NCBI GenBank assembly: GCA_017484005.1
Contig: JAFUTY010000061.1
Location: forward strand, 1 to 64,000
DNA length: 64,000 nt
From: Selenomonadaceae bacterium
Lineage (GTDB): Bacteria > Bacillota > Negativicutes > Selenomonadales > Selenomonadaceae
Reading direction: 5' to 3'
Numbering within the stretch: position 1 is the first letter of the stretch; the number at the start of each line of letters is the position of its first letter. The translations under genes were made by a program, and so were the position numbers. The notes below the pieces were generated by a model. That model was not told where the DNA came from, made no database searches, and worked only from the letters and a program-made list of their open reading frames with translations. Below are positions 8,260-16,703 of the stretch, one piece after another.

Positions 8260-8994
8260 TCAAAGATTCTCGTTGCGATCTCGAATTGTCATGTAATAAA
8301 GGAGAAATCTGCGTCCGCTCGGATCAGTTTTCAGCGAATCTTCAAAATCCTGCTTGAATGATTCGAGCGACGGATCTTCTTTGACTGCCTTGTCAAGAGT
8401 ATCGCGAGCCTCTTTGATTTTATCTTTCACAATGCAAGCCATCGCATACGCTCGAAGATGAATTCCATCGCGACGCTTTTTCTTGCACATCTTGATAACG
8501 TTGTCAGCTAGATGTCGAGATTCCTTTTTATATGTATCATAATTTTGTCCATTGCGAGCATCTCCCGCGAATAATGCAATTGCCAAATCCAGATTTTCGC
8601 CGATTCCATTGGAATTTTTTTTGAGTTCTTCACGATAAAGCGATTCAGCTGTTGCGAAAGATTTTTCTGCATATCGACCTGCGCCACGTCCTCGATAGAT
8701 TTGCGACGCGAGAAATGCATAATCTGCCGACGTTGGATCGAGTGCTGTTGCCTGTCCAATCAATTTAATTGCTTCAGTGGAATATGCATTTGCCAAATTT
8801 CGAGCATTTGAATCATTTGGAGAATCCTGCAAAATCAATTGTTGAATTTGCGAGCTATAGAATGCAGCGCGTGCCTCCTCGAAATATTTTTCTGCAATAT
8901 CACTACTTCGAGCGGCATTTATTATTGAAGTTGAAAAAAAACTCGCGACGAAAAAGATCGCCACGAGCAATTTAGTGAGAAATTTTTTCTTCAT
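8260..8994 (-). CDS. Exported TPR-like protein of unknown function
   Basis: 244 residues with a clear Sec signal peptide (M-K-K-K-F then about 18 hydrophobic residues, cleavage near A-A-R). The rest is helical with TPR-like spacing, e.g. P-T-S-A-D-Y-A-F-L-A-S-Q-I-Y followed by A-E-K-S-F-A-T-A-E-S-L-Y and later A-R-D-T-L-D-K-A-V-K-E-D-P. No cysteine follows the signal, so it is probably soluble in the periplasm. It lies 40 bases downstream of the LPP20-like gene and is probably co-transcribed with it. A scaffold role in the envelope island is inference. Confidence 0.72.
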   Translation of the reverse strand: MKKKFLTKLLVAIFFVASFFSTSIINAARSSDIAEKYFEEARAAFYSSQIQQLILQDSPNDSNARNLANAYSTEAIKLIGQATALDPTSADYAFLASQIYRGRGAGRYAEKSFATAESLYREELKKNSNGIGENLDLAIALFAGDARNGQNYDTYKKESRHLADNVIKMCKKKRRDGIHLRAYAMACIVKDKIKEARDTLDKAVKEDPSLESFKQDFEDSLKTDPSGRRFLLYYMTIRDRNENL

Positions 8995-9034
8995 AATAGA
9001 TCACCCTCGTTAAAGAATCGGGGCGATGAATTTA

Positions 9035-9982
9035 TCAACGGACAAAGACAACTGCGCAATGTTCGAGGAACTGACTGCTCTTATTTGCAACGATAATTCT
9101 CTCAGCATCATCTTTTGTCACAACGATGTTGACAGGATTGACGCTGTTCGAGCCGCTACGAACTGATTCTGCATTGATAACGAGCGGATGATTTCCAACA
9201 CGTCCGCCATAATTGGTCTCTGCAAGATCGAACGGTTTATCTGGCGAATTTGCATATTCAACCATGCCTTTGGAAATCGCGAAATCGGAGTCAACATTTT
9301 TGATTCCATAAATTGCATTGCCATCCATATCATAAATGACTGGCGAGTAGGTCGGCATAAGATTCATATTTGCCGCGATGATAACAAGTCCAGTATAATT
9401 TTCTGCGCGGAGAGAATCCATTTCGTCGAAAGTGATAGATGCTTTGCTTGTATCGATTTCACGAATTGGTTCTGGAGCGGCTTGAGGTTTCACTTCAGGA
9501 ATGACAATCGAGGCGAGCGAATTGTTTCCGAATAGAGGCACGCCGATTTTGACGTAATAAAGTCCATCTGCACCGACTTCTTCGCCCATGACTTGGAATC
9601 CACGAATCAACGCGCTGACTTTGGTACGAATGACATCGCTTTGAACTTCGAGCATGTCAACGGTAGTTTCAGCATCGACTTGAACGCCTTTGATCATTTC
9701 TGCCAAGGTACGCTGCGCATCGACAAGAGCTGCGCGGCGAGCTAAAGCATTTGCGCGACCTGCTGCCATTCCTTCCGGCGCACTTCCAACACCGACTGCA
9801 ACGATCATTTGAAGATTTGTCCAATCGACGTCGCCGCCTTGAACCAATGCTGCTGGCTGTTGAGTTGTGTTGATGTTGACGTTGACATTGACTCCTTCAG
9901 CGAATGCGAGTGAGCTTGTCGCAGTGAAAGAAACTGCCATGCTGAGAGCTAGTGCAGCTGATAATTTTTTGCTAACTTTCAT
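9035..9982 (-). CDS. LPP20-like exported envelope protein (first copy)
   Basis: 315 residues with signal peptide (cleavage after S-L-A-F-A). The block from about 50 to 165 has the LPP20/FlgT-like pattern: G-V-G-S-A-P-E-G, A-R-A-N-A-L-A-R-R-A-A-L-V-D-A-Q-R-T-L-A-E, the G-V-Q-V-D-A-E-T-T-V segment, then an I-R-G-F/Y-V-K-I-G-V-P strand pair. The C-terminal half (F-T/Y-T-G-L-V-I-I-A, Y-G-x-K-N-x-D, N-P-L-V-I-N/V-K-A) is shared with the protein at 21347, so the two are paralogues bracketing the island. No lipobox cysteine. LPP20-like proteins sit at outer membranes of diderms. It has its own promoter at 10040-10069. Confidence 0.8.
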   Translation of the reverse strand: MKVSKKLSAALALSMAVSFTATSSLAFAEGVNVNVNINTTQQPAALVQGGDVDWTNLQMIVAVGVGSAPEGMAAGRANALARRAALVDAQRTLAEMIKGVQVDAETTVDMLEVQSDVIRTKVSALIRGFQVMGEEVGADGLYYVKIGVPLFGNNSLASIVIPEVKPQAAPEPIREIDTSKASITFDEMDSLRAENYTGLVIIAANMNLMPTYSPVIYDMDGNAIYGIKNVDSDFAISKGMVEYANSPDKPFDLAETNYGGRVGNHPLVINAESVRSGSNSVNPVNIVVTKDDAERIIVANKSSQFLEHCAVVFVR

Positions 9983-10039
9983 ATGAAAAAACCTCCTAAA
10001 AAATTTTTTAAATCACGAGATTCTCGAGCTCGCGCGGGA

Positions 10040-10069
10040 ATTTTAGATCGCTTGTATGAAATTCTTCAA
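10040..10069 (-). promoter_or_regulatory. Promoter of the LPP20-like gene at 9035
   Basis: Minus-strand TTGAAG (10064-10069), 18-base spacer, TAAAAT (10040-10045), about 58 bases before the ATG. The start has TAGGAGG upstream. Confidence 0.5.
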
Positions 10070-10102
10070 AATATAAAATTAAAATTCATCGAGATTTATT
10101 CA

Positions 10103-10150
10103 AAAAGAAAAGATCCACCGATCATTTTCGATCGATGGATCTCTTTTTTG
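10103..10150 (-). terminator. Terminator of the 13-gene exported-protein operon
   Basis: GATC-containing hairpin AGATCCACCGATC...GATCGATGGATCT flanked by A- and T-runs on both sides. It lies just after the stop of the CsgG-like gene at 10157, so it closes the long minus-strand run. Confidence 0.82.
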
Positions 10151-10156
10151 TTCGGA

Positions 10157-10990
10157 TTATTTGAAAAGATTTCCCGATTCCATGTCTTTAACGAGCGCAT
10201 CGACAATTTTCTGAACGCATTTATTCATGCCTTCCGAATAGAGTTTATTGCTGAGTTTAGCTGAACCGATTTTCACGACGCCGCCAAGATTCACCTGTTT
10301 TTGAGATCCCATGCCGACGAATCGATCGCTCCAAACAACTTCGCCCGTCGATGCTTTGATAATTCGAATATCCGCTTGAACTCCAATTCCAGTTTCAACG
10401 ATCTCACTCATCTGCAAAATGCTTCCAAATGGTCCTAGAGCTGATGCAAGAGCTGGCGCGGCTGTCGAAGTCATTAAATTCGCCGCGACGTTGATAACTC
10501 CAGAAATTTTTTCGAAATCGTCATTTGTCCAATCGCCCGTCCCGAGATTTATGATTGTCCCTTGAATCAAATATTCCGCGTTGTGATCCTGTCCGATTTT
10601 CGATGTGACTTCCGGAGTGACAAATTGACCGACTTGAGCCGTCGCGATTGATTGAGCTTTTTTCTCATTGAATCCCTCGCCCTCGAACAGCGGTGAATAA
10701 TCTCCAGTCGATTCAGCCGCTTGAAGTTGTTGAAGATCGCGCATTTTTTCATCATACAAAATCGTTTCCATGTTTTCATCGATTGGGCGAGTTTCCTGGA
10801 AATTGAATTTGCCTGTCTCGAAAAGTTTTTCCATCAGCAGATCTGACAGCGACTCGGCGGAATCAATTGCATCGAATCGCGTGTCGTCAGTGAATCGCAT
10901 CAGCACGCAAGTCGGATTCGCAGAACTCACAGACGGCAGCATGATCATGGAAGCGATTCCGAGACATATTCCAGACAAAAATTTTTTCAT
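10157..10990 (-). CDS. CsgG-like exported protein 1
   Basis: 277 residues from ATG 10990, with signal peptide ending near S-S-A-N-P and no lipobox. The CsgG-family pattern is visible: an early strand with V-L-M-R-F-x-D-D (about 31-38), a helix leading to L-F-E-T-G-K-F, the A-E-Y-L-I-Q-G-T-I strand (about 145), and the D-I-R-I-I-K-A-S-T-G-E-V-V-W-S-D hairpin (about 215). CsgG itself is the outer-membrane curli export pore and a lipoprotein; this protein lacks the lipid anchor and is likely periplasmic or surface-attached. An in-frame GTG three codons upstream is only 2 bases from the ribosome site and was rejected. Last gene of the operon. Confidence 0.78.
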   Translation of the reverse strand: MKKFLSGICLGIASMIMLPSVSSANPTCVLMRFTDDTRFDAIDSAESLSDLLMEKLFETGKFNFQETRPIDENMETILYDEKMRDLQQLQAAESTGDYSPLFEGEGFNEKKAQSIATAQVGQFVTPEVTSKIGQDHNAEYLIQGTIINLGTGDWTNDDFEKISGVINVAANLMTSTAAPALASALGPFGSILQMSEIVETGIGVQADIRIIKASTGEVVWSDRFVGMGSQKQVNLGGVVKIGSAKLSNKLYSEGMNKCVQKIVDALVKDMESGNLFK

Positions 10991-10995
10991 CGAAA

Positions 10996-11808
10996 TCACT
11001 TCTCCTTATCTCGCTTTGTAACATCTTTCAAACCGTCGGGGAGTTTCAACAATGATTGATCCGGCGTCTCGGAGAATTCGGAAATTTTGGCGATGAATTT
11101 TTCACCGGATGCTTTGCCATTCGAATCGATTGTGTATGACGCATAAGCGATTTTCTCGAGAGTGTCGCCGTTGAAATAGTATCGAATCGCGGAAAAAATT
11201 TTGCCGTCGGAATCCATTGAGCCGCTCGACTTGATTTTGAAATCCTCGAACGTTCTTCCATCCTCGAGAGTTCCACTTGTCACGAATTCATATTGAGGCA
11301 TGTCTGAAGATTTTGCCTCGTCTGGAAGAATCGCATTCAAAACTCGAGAGAAAGTCGCGTCGCCATATGAAACTCCAGCGATCAATTCCGCGAGATAGTT
11401 TCGAGAATTCGCCTCAACTCTTCCCTTTCGAGATCCAAAATAATCGAATCCATCGCCTTTTTTATTCTTATACTTCGTGAAAATGAAAGTCTCGTCGTCT
11501 TGAGTCAGAATGCATTGAATGAAATCACTGCGCCCAACTTCTTGATATCTATGATCCTCGCCATCCGCTATCAAAATTCCAGAAACACTTCGATTCGTGA
11601 AATAATCTGTCGTCTCAACAGCCAATCCACTTTTGCCGAAGATATCGATCTTGTCTTTATTTGTCTGCCGCGGAAGAGGAGTGATATTTTCATATTTGAT
11701 CGAATATCGCCCGCTCAACAGAATTTCGCGATAATGATCGATTTTCGCCGCATCAACTTGACTCGAGAAAAAGATCATTGCAAGAAGGATCATCACAAAT
11801 TTTTTCAT
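10996..11808 (-). CDS. Exported protein of unknown function
   Basis: 270 residues with a Sec signal peptide (cleavage near V-D-A-A-K). The mature part is rich in beta pattern: D-H-Y-R-E-I-L-L-S-G-R-Y-S-I-K-Y-E-N, V-E-T-T-D-Y-F-T-N, I-R-Y-Y-F-N-G-D-T-L-E-K-I-A-Y. That resembles LolA/outer-membrane lipoprotein-sorting-like sheets where a peptide measures a fitted substrate, but no family signature is certain. It shares the Y-R-x-x-x-x-S-x-x-Y/F-x-x-x-Y-x start of the mature chain with the protein at 11805, suggesting distant paralogy. Stop and start of neighbours overlap by 4 bases or lie within 5 bases. Confidence 0.7.
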   Translation of the reverse strand: MKKFVMILLAMIFFSSQVDAAKIDHYREILLSGRYSIKYENITPLPRQTNKDKIDIFGKSGLAVETTDYFTNRSVSGILIADGEDHRYQEVGRSDFIQCILTQDDETFIFTKYKNKKGDGFDYFGSRKGRVEANSRNYLAELIAGVSYGDATFSRVLNAILPDEAKSSDMPQYEFVTSGTLEDGRTFEDFKIKSSGSMDSDGKIFSAIRYYFNGDTLEKIAYASYTIDSNGKASGEKFIAKISEFSETPDQSLLKLPDGLKDVTKRDKEK

Positions 11809-12644
11809 GATTTTCCCTCCCCGATAATATCTTTGACAAATCCCAAATCAATCGGCGTTTCGAGGAGATCATTCATATCGCCGAATCCCGCGGAATATGC
11901 TTTCGCTTTATCTCGAATGTAGAATTTTTTCTCCGGAACTTTATCCAAAATTCGATCGATCTCCAATTCGTTGACTAGATAATCCTTTCCGCCGCGAAGA
12001 ATGATCATTTGAGAAAATTTCAGCTCGCCATCTTCATCGTAACAAAGATCATAAGCCAAGCTCGCCTCGCGATTTCCCAATCCATTCGCGACGTCTGAAA
12101 TGTATCGATCGCAGCTATATTCCTTCCGATGTACAGTTTTTTTGAAAGTCTCGCGATATTCCGGCTTTCCAAATGACTTTGCATGCTCGCGATAAGGATC
12201 ATCCCACGCCAGCGGTGCAAGTTCAGTCGGCAATGCAAGTTTCGATTTCACTGAACTCCAGCCCTCGCGAGGATTCAATTTTTCGTCATTCATGTGAGAC
12301 GCTTCAATCATCGTTGCATATTTTTCATCGGCAAATTGAAAATATTTGTCGCCGACGTTCAATGCCTCCGGAAATCGATCTGAATCTCCTCCGCCGAATA
12401 ATGCTCCCAATGGATTCAACACTGAAAACAAAGTGATCATTTGAGAACTCAATGCTGCCCGCTCCATGCGCTGTCCATTGTTCGATGCAATGATTCGATT
12501 GACTGTCTTATCTTTGTACTCAAAATAAAAATTTGGCGACGCGAACATCTGTCGATATTTTTCTGCCGAGGGATTTTCTGCCGCGCTGACAATCGATGTT
12601 GAATTCATCGCAAGCAGAATCGCTATAAGAATTTTTTTCTTCAT
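11805..12644 (-). CDS. Exported protein of unknown function
   Basis: 279 residues with a signal peptide (cleavage near V-S-A-A-E). The mature protein begins A-E-K-Y-R-Q-M-F-A-S-P-N-F-Y-F-E-Y, similar to the start of the next downstream protein. It contains a glycine-rich G-A-L-F-G-G-G-D-S-D-R-F segment and two cysteines in Y-S-C-D-R-Y and Y-D-L-C-Y-D-E-D-G-E that could form a disulfide after export. No recognisable catalytic motif. Overlaps the CsgG-like gene upstream by 4 bases and the gene downstream by 4 bases, so it is translationally coupled inside the operon. Confidence 0.7.
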   Translation of the reverse strand: MKKKILIAILLAMNSTSIVSAAENPSAEKYRQMFASPNFYFEYKDKTVNRIIASNNGQRMERAALSSQMITLFSVLNPLGALFGGGDSDRFPEALNVGDKYFQFADEKYATMIEASHMNDEKLNPREGWSSVKSKLALPTELAPLAWDDPYREHAKSFGKPEYRETFKKTVHRKEYSCDRYISDVANGLGNREASLAYDLCYDEDGELKFSQMIILRGGKDYLVNELEIDRILDKVPEKKFYIRDKAKAYSAGFGDMNDLLETPIDLGFVKDIIGEGKS

Positions 12645-13315
12645 GACTTTTTCCTCTTCGATTTATCTTTCGATTTGTCATTCGATTTCGAAACGCCGTT
12701 GAGCATTCGATCGACCAAAATTTCTGTCGCTTGATAAGCCGCTTTTTGGATTGCATTATGAACGCTGTCTTGAGTCACAGTTTTTGTCCCGACAGTTATC
12801 ATATACATAGGACTGCCGATTTGAGTGAATGAACTTTTCGATTTGCCTTCGCCTTTTGACATCGAAACAATCGCGCCGGTTTCAACATCCATCATTCGCA
12901 AAATCACATGAGATCCGACGGTGCAGACTGTGACTCCGCTCGTCAAAACTTGAGTTCCAACATCGCTCAAAGTGACATCGTTGACATTTCCATAAATCAA
13001 ATATTTCGCGCCGAGCATTTTTCCGATCCTTTGAGCAGTGTCTGGATCGATTATCCCCTCGTATTTGAGATTTTCTTCTTCGAGCTGTTCATCGATTATC
13101 GTGCGCTCCATCACGATGAATTGATTATCATCGAGCAATTTTTCGACTGTATAATCGCTCGCAACTCGTCCCGCGTTCAAAATATTTATATCGATTGGAA
13201 CTGCACCGGGATGTGTTCCGAGATCCATCACCGCGACGATTGGAGTTTCAGCGGCTTCGGAAATTTGAATCGACATCGCAAAAATCATTGTGAGAATTAG
13301 GAGGATCTTTCGCAT
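12641..13315 (-). CDS. CsgG-like exported protein 2
   Basis: 224 residues from ATG 13315, with GGAAG 8 bases upstream. Signal peptide to about residue 24, no lipobox. CsgG-family features: V-A-V-M-D-L-G-T at the mature start, V-E-K-L-L-D-D-N-Q-F-I-V-M-E-R (about 60-75), the I-G-K-M-L-G-A-K-Y-L-I-Y-G-N-V strand (about 105-120), R-M-M-D-V-E-T-G-A-I-V and a C-terminal helix V-H-N-A-I-Q-K-A-A-Y-Q-A-T. It ends in a lysine/serine-rich tail. It is closely similar in plan to the next protein upstream (13321), especially E-R-T/E-Q and L-G-A-K/Q-Y, so the two are tandem paralogues. Confidence 0.83.
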   Translation of the reverse strand: MRKILLILTMIFAMSIQISEAAETPIVAVMDLGTHPGAVPIDINILNAGRVASDYTVEKLLDDNQFIVMERTIIDEQLEEENLKYEGIIDPDTAQRIGKMLGAKYLIYGNVNDVTLSDVGTQVLTSGVTVCTVGSHVILRMMDVETGAIVSMSKGEGKSKSSFTQIGSPMYMITVGTKTVTQDSVHNAIQKAAYQATEILVDRMLNGVSKSNDKSKDKSKRKKS

Positions 13316-13320
13316 CGAGA

Positions 13321-14082
13321 TCACTTCCTTCTTTGAACTTTAGCCTCGCCTTTGATTTTTGTAACGAGCCCGCGTTCCTTTCCATAAACCAAATCATAGA
13401 CAGCTTTCGAAATCGCGTTATGAACTTGAACCATCGCAACTTCCGTCGTGCCGATTGTGATTTTCATCGTGTCAACTTGTTGAACATTCGCGCCAGTGCC
13501 ATATCGAACAGTTCCCTTTTTCCAATCGATATTCAAGCCGGAATATGGAGTCATGTAAGTTTTTTTGATCGCAAATTCGAAATTCGAGGAGCTCGATTCT
13601 CCAGTTCCGCGACCAGCTAAAACGACTCGACCAGTTGCAACTTCAATGATTCGTGCCGAGATATTCGCTGTGACTTTGTGTTTTTGAACTCCAGCTGTAG
13701 CTCCCATCCCAGTTGCTGATGCGCCGCTTTCCTTCGTCGTGAGTCCAGTTACATTTCCATAGACAATATATTGTGCGCCGAGAAGTTGTCCAGCTTGAGG
13801 AGCAGTCGAGGCGTCAACCAATCCACTCGAGCCGAATGCCTGTTCCGCTAAAACTTGATCGAGCTGCTCGCGCTCAATGATATCGAATAGCCCGCTATCG
13901 AGCATATCTTCAATGACAAATTCCGAGACAAGCTGAGCATCCTCGATCCCCATGCCTTTCGAAACGATTCCTTTGTTTGCGAATGGAAGAACTGCGACTG
14001 TTGGATAATCCATCAATCCAGCGAATGTGACTCGCGCACTCAATAGCAGAAATAAAACTGCCAATGAAAAAATTCGCTTCAT
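13321..14082 (-). CDS. CsgG-like exported protein 3
   Basis: 253 residues from ATG 14082, chosen because GAGGAGGGGGG precedes it by about 9 bases; the upstream in-frame codons lie in that site. Signal peptide ends near F-A-G. CsgG pattern: V-A-V-L-P-F-A-N-K-G, F-V-I-E-D-M-L-D-S-G-L-F-D-I-I-E-R-E-Q-L-D-Q-V-L-A-E-Q, L-L-G-A-Q-Y-I-V-Y-G-N-V, A-R-I-I-E-V-A-T-G-R-V-V-L-A-G and a C-terminal V-H-N-A-I-S-K-A-V-Y-D-L helix. This is the most canonical CsgG-like protein of the three. No lipobox, unlike curli CsgG. Likely assembles in or near the outer membrane; pore formation is not demonstrable here. Confidence 0.87.
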   Translation of the reverse strand: MKRIFSLAVLFLLLSARVTFAGLMDYPTVAVLPFANKGIVSKGMGIEDAQLVSEFVIEDMLDSGLFDIIEREQLDQVLAEQAFGSSGLVDASTAPQAGQLLGAQYIVYGNVTGLTTKESGASATGMGATAGVQKHKVTANISARIIEVATGRVVLAGRGTGESSSSNFEFAIKKTYMTPYSGLNIDWKKGTVRYGTGANVQQVDTMKITIGTTEVAMVQVHNAISKAVYDLVYGKERGLVTKIKGEAKVQRRK

Positions 14083-14105
14083 TATATAAGCCCCCCCTCC
14101 TCGAA

Positions 14106-15209
14106 TCATGAAATCGAAAGATTGATCGTGTTTCCAGTGATTCCATCGACAAAGTAAGTCTGTTTCGAATTGCTCCTCAACAATGCAACGATCGTTCGAG
14201 GATTTTGAGTTGAATCGAGTTCAATCATTCCGCGGCCGCCTTCAAATTTTCGAATTGTTGCACTCTCGACTCCGGAAATATTTTGAAGATCTCGAACGAG
14301 CTGTTCAACTTTTGCATAATCGCTCGCTGTGAAAATGATTTGAATTCCTTGAATATTATTCGCGCCGAGCTTTTTGAATTTCTCCTCGAGTTTATCAGCT
14401 GCTCGAGTCGCTGCGATTTCCATTGCCCGCTTTTCAGCTCGCTTTGCAGAATTGTCATTGCTCGAGCCTTCGACGTGGAAAGTCCCAATGATATCGCCTG
14501 TCTCGTATTTATAAATTTTCAGCGTGATATTGGCTTGAGTGTTTTGCATTATCGAATTTTTCAAGCCGCCTTTGCCATCTGGAATCTGAGCGTTCATCGT
14601 ATCCAGTTCACTTTTTCCAATCACGAGATAATCGACAACATGATCATTGTTGAAATCAGTTTTTCCGCGGACATCATTGAATTTCGCGTTGAGAAGATCC
14701 GCGTTGTAAAGTTTGATTATGTGATCTGCATCGACAACGTGAGAAAAATTCAAATCGAGCAATTTTTCGTTGAGAACTGATTCCGTGAGATCATCGTTTT
14801 GAGCTGGCGATACATTCTCTTTCAAAATTATCACGGAAATTCGCGGATCATTCAGACGCATGACTGTCGTGAGTGAATCAATCAATTTTGCATCTGGATT
14901 TGTATCAACATCGACAGTTGCCGTGACGCGATAAGATCCATTTTCTGGATATTCATTGATAACTCGAGAATTGCGAACGAATCCATGCGACTTCGAATAG
15001 ATATCATCGAGCATCACGACAGCTTGCGAGACAACTGTTCGCGAATCGATGAAAGTTCCAACGACAACTTCGACGGCATTTCGTTCAGCATCTCTGAGAG
15101 CCGACGCGCGATCGATTCCCACTCCATCGACCGTGACTTCTTGAGCCGATGCTGGATTCATCGCAAAAAGCATCGAGCCGAGCAATAATGACAAGATTTT
15201 TTTCTTCAT
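14106..15209 (-). CDS. FlgT-like exported protein A
   Basis: 367 residues, signal peptide ending A-S-A-Q. The N-terminal domain (about 24-115) matches the FlgT-N/LPP20 style: V-D-G-V-G-I-D-R-A-S-A-L-R-D-A-E-R-N-A-V-E-V-V-V-G-T-F-I-D-S-R-T then S-H-G-F-V-R-N-S-R-V-I-N-E-Y and a V-T-A-T-V-D-V strand. A middle part has D-P-R-I-S-V-I-I-L-K-E and the C-terminal part (about 275-340) a ferredoxin-like I-Q-I-I-F-T-A-S-D-Y-A-K-V-E-Q-L-V-R-D-L segment. It has the same domain order as the protein at 16704. In vibrios FlgT forms a ring around the flagellar motor at the outer membrane; no flagellar genes are here, so only the fold is inferred. Confidence 0.78.
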   Translation of the reverse strand: MKKKILSLLLGSMLFAMNPASAQEVTVDGVGIDRASALRDAERNAVEVVVGTFIDSRTVVSQAVVMLDDIYSKSHGFVRNSRVINEYPENGSYRVTATVDVDTNPDAKLIDSLTTVMRLNDPRISVIILKENVSPAQNDDLTESVLNEKLLDLNFSHVVDADHIIKLYNADLLNAKFNDVRGKTDFNNDHVVDYLVIGKSELDTMNAQIPDGKGGLKNSIMQNTQANITLKIYKYETGDIIGTFHVEGSSNDNSAKRAEKRAMEIAATRAADKLEEKFKKLGANNIQGIQIIFTASDYAKVEQLVRDLQNISGVESATIRKFEGGRGMIELDSTQNPRTIVALLRSNSKQTYFVDGITGNTINLSIS

Positions 15210-15227
15210 TGATAATTCCCCCTTCCA

Positions 15228-15869
15228 TTATTCACGAGACAACCGAAAATTTTGAACATCCTCATCGCGAAATCTCATTTGCGTCCGATAGATTCGATAT
15301 CCTGGACAATAAATCTCGACAAAGTAGCTCGCACCATCTTCCGGCAGATAGATTCGATAATTTCCTCGAAAATCAGTAAAATTTTCACGGATCGAATTCT
15401 CACCACCATTTTGTTCAATCGTGATTCGCGCGTTCTCAATTGGATAATCAAATTCATCGAGAATCTTTCCGCTGATCCAGTCGTGATAAAGTGTGAAATT
15501 CAATTCCGTCGGATAATAATCGCGCGAAAATCCATGCCGCTCCTGATGAATCGAGCGATATCCTCCGCTGTTGACAAAAATATCGCAAGACAAATTGCTC
15601 GGTACATAGATTTCATAACGCCCGCGATAATCAGCTTCCGCGAAAAATGTTCTGCCATCGATAAACGCAAATTCGATCTGCGCATCGTCAATCAGCTCGC
15701 CATTTGAATCGGTGATTTTGCCGACGATGTGAGTTGAATGATCCGGAATCGGTGCACGATGTTCAAATTCGACATCATATCCCATGACGTCTTTGAATCG
15801 GCTCGCCTCGACTTGATTGAAACTCGCAAGAATCATTCCGCACACAAGAATTGATAGAAATTTTTTCAA
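15228..15869 (-). CDS. Exported protein with two carboxypeptidase-regulatory-like domains
   Basis: 213 residues from TTG 15867-15869, seven bases after GGAGG. Signal peptide ends near V-E-A-S-R. Two Ig-like repeats of the CarboxypepD_reg type are visible: H-I-V-G-K-I-T-D-S-N-G-E-L-I-D-D-A-Q-I (about 48-66) ending Y-R-G-R-Y-E-I-Y-V-P, and S-G-K-I-L-D-E-F-D-Y-P-I-E-N-A-R-I (about 133-149) ending F-R-G-N-Y-R-I-Y-L-P. These domains give rigid beta-sandwich modules on secreted or outer-membrane-linked proteins. Overlaps the gene at 15866 by 4 bases. Confidence 0.78.
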   Translation of the reverse strand: MKKFLSILVCGMILASFNQVEASRFKDVMGYDVEFEHRAPIPDHSTHIVGKITDSNGELIDDAQIEFAFIDGRTFFAEADYRGRYEIYVPSNLSCDIFVNSGGYRSIHQERHGFSRDYYPTELNFTLYHDWISGKILDEFDYPIENARITIEQNGGENSIRENFTDFRGNYRIYLPEDGASYFVEIYCPGYRIYRTQMRFRDEDVQNFRLSRE

Positions 15870-16690
15870 CGAGATCCCTCCTTTCTGAAATAATTTATTG
15901 ATTTGTCCGCTAGAGTCTCGGAAGAATTTTTGGCAGATTTATCGAGCACAAGCATAATCGATTCATCTGAATTTGAGCCGCGAGCTCGATAAGTTTCCTG
16001 GAAATCTGCAATCACTCGACGCGATAACATATCGATCGCGCGAAGATGAACAATTGAATTTGCGCCATCCTCTCCAGATTTTTCGACTTCGATTTCACCG
16101 ATAACCGCCATCGTGATTTCTGGAAAATCTTGATAAACTAATTGCGTCAACCGATCAAAAAATTTTTCCGAAGATGAATCGCCATCGATTTGAGTCAAAA
16201 CCTCGTCAGAATTTACAACTCGAAATCCCATTCGCTGAAATGAATCGTTGCAAGATCGATAGACTCGAGCATTGTCATTCGAGCCGACAACTCGAATCAA
16301 AAAGCAGGCCTCGAGATCCTCGTTCAATTCTTGAGCAGATTTTCCGAGCGATTGAACTGTCGATTGGATTTTTTCAGCGTCAACTTGAACTTTGGAATAG
16401 ATCGAGATTTTGCCGTTCGATTTTTGTTTCTTCGTGATTTCAAATCCTCCAACGAATTCTCGATATCGGGCGGAAATTTTTTGAAAATCTGAATTTGGAT
16501 CTTTCGAGGGAGCTAAAAATCGCGCGAGGATTTTTTCAACGGCTTGACGCTTGGCAGATTCAACGGCTTGCGATTCATTCGATTCGACGCCGACCGCTTG
16601 AACTGCAACCATCGATTCGGCATGAACTATCTCGAATCCGGACAAAAAAAATAGGCAGCTCATAACGAGTGCCCAAAATGAAATTTTCAT
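15866..16690 (-). CDS. LPP20/FlgT-like exported protein B
   Basis: 274 residues with signal peptide (cleavage near V-H-A-E-S). The mature start V-A-V-Q-A-V-G-V-E-S-N-E-S-Q-A-V-E-S-A-K-R-Q-A-V-E-K-I-L-A-R-F is the helix-containing motif of the FlgT-N/LPP20 style. A later part (about 125-200: C-F-L-I-R-V-V, S-F-Q-R-M-G-F-R-V-V-N, T-M-A-V-I-G-E-I-E-V) looks like a divergent CsgG-type alpha/beta domain. The region near 230-250 has a strand pair R-R-V-I-A-D-F-Q-E-T-Y. No lipobox. Neighbouring genes lie 13 bases upstream and overlap 4 bases downstream. Family placement is by motif only. Confidence 0.72.
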   Translation of the reverse strand: MKISFWALVMSCLFFLSGFEIVHAESMVAVQAVGVESNESQAVESAKRQAVEKILARFLAPSKDPNSDFQKISARYREFVGGFEITKKQKSNGKISIYSKVQVDAEKIQSTVQSLGKSAQELNEDLEACFLIRVVGSNDNARVYRSCNDSFQRMGFRVVNSDEVLTQIDGDSSSEKFFDRLTQLVYQDFPEITMAVIGEIEVEKSGEDGANSIVHLRAIDMLSRRVIADFQETYRARGSNSDESIMLVLDKSAKNSSETLADKSINYFRKEGSR

Positions 16691-16703
16691 AGAACTTACC
16701 TCC

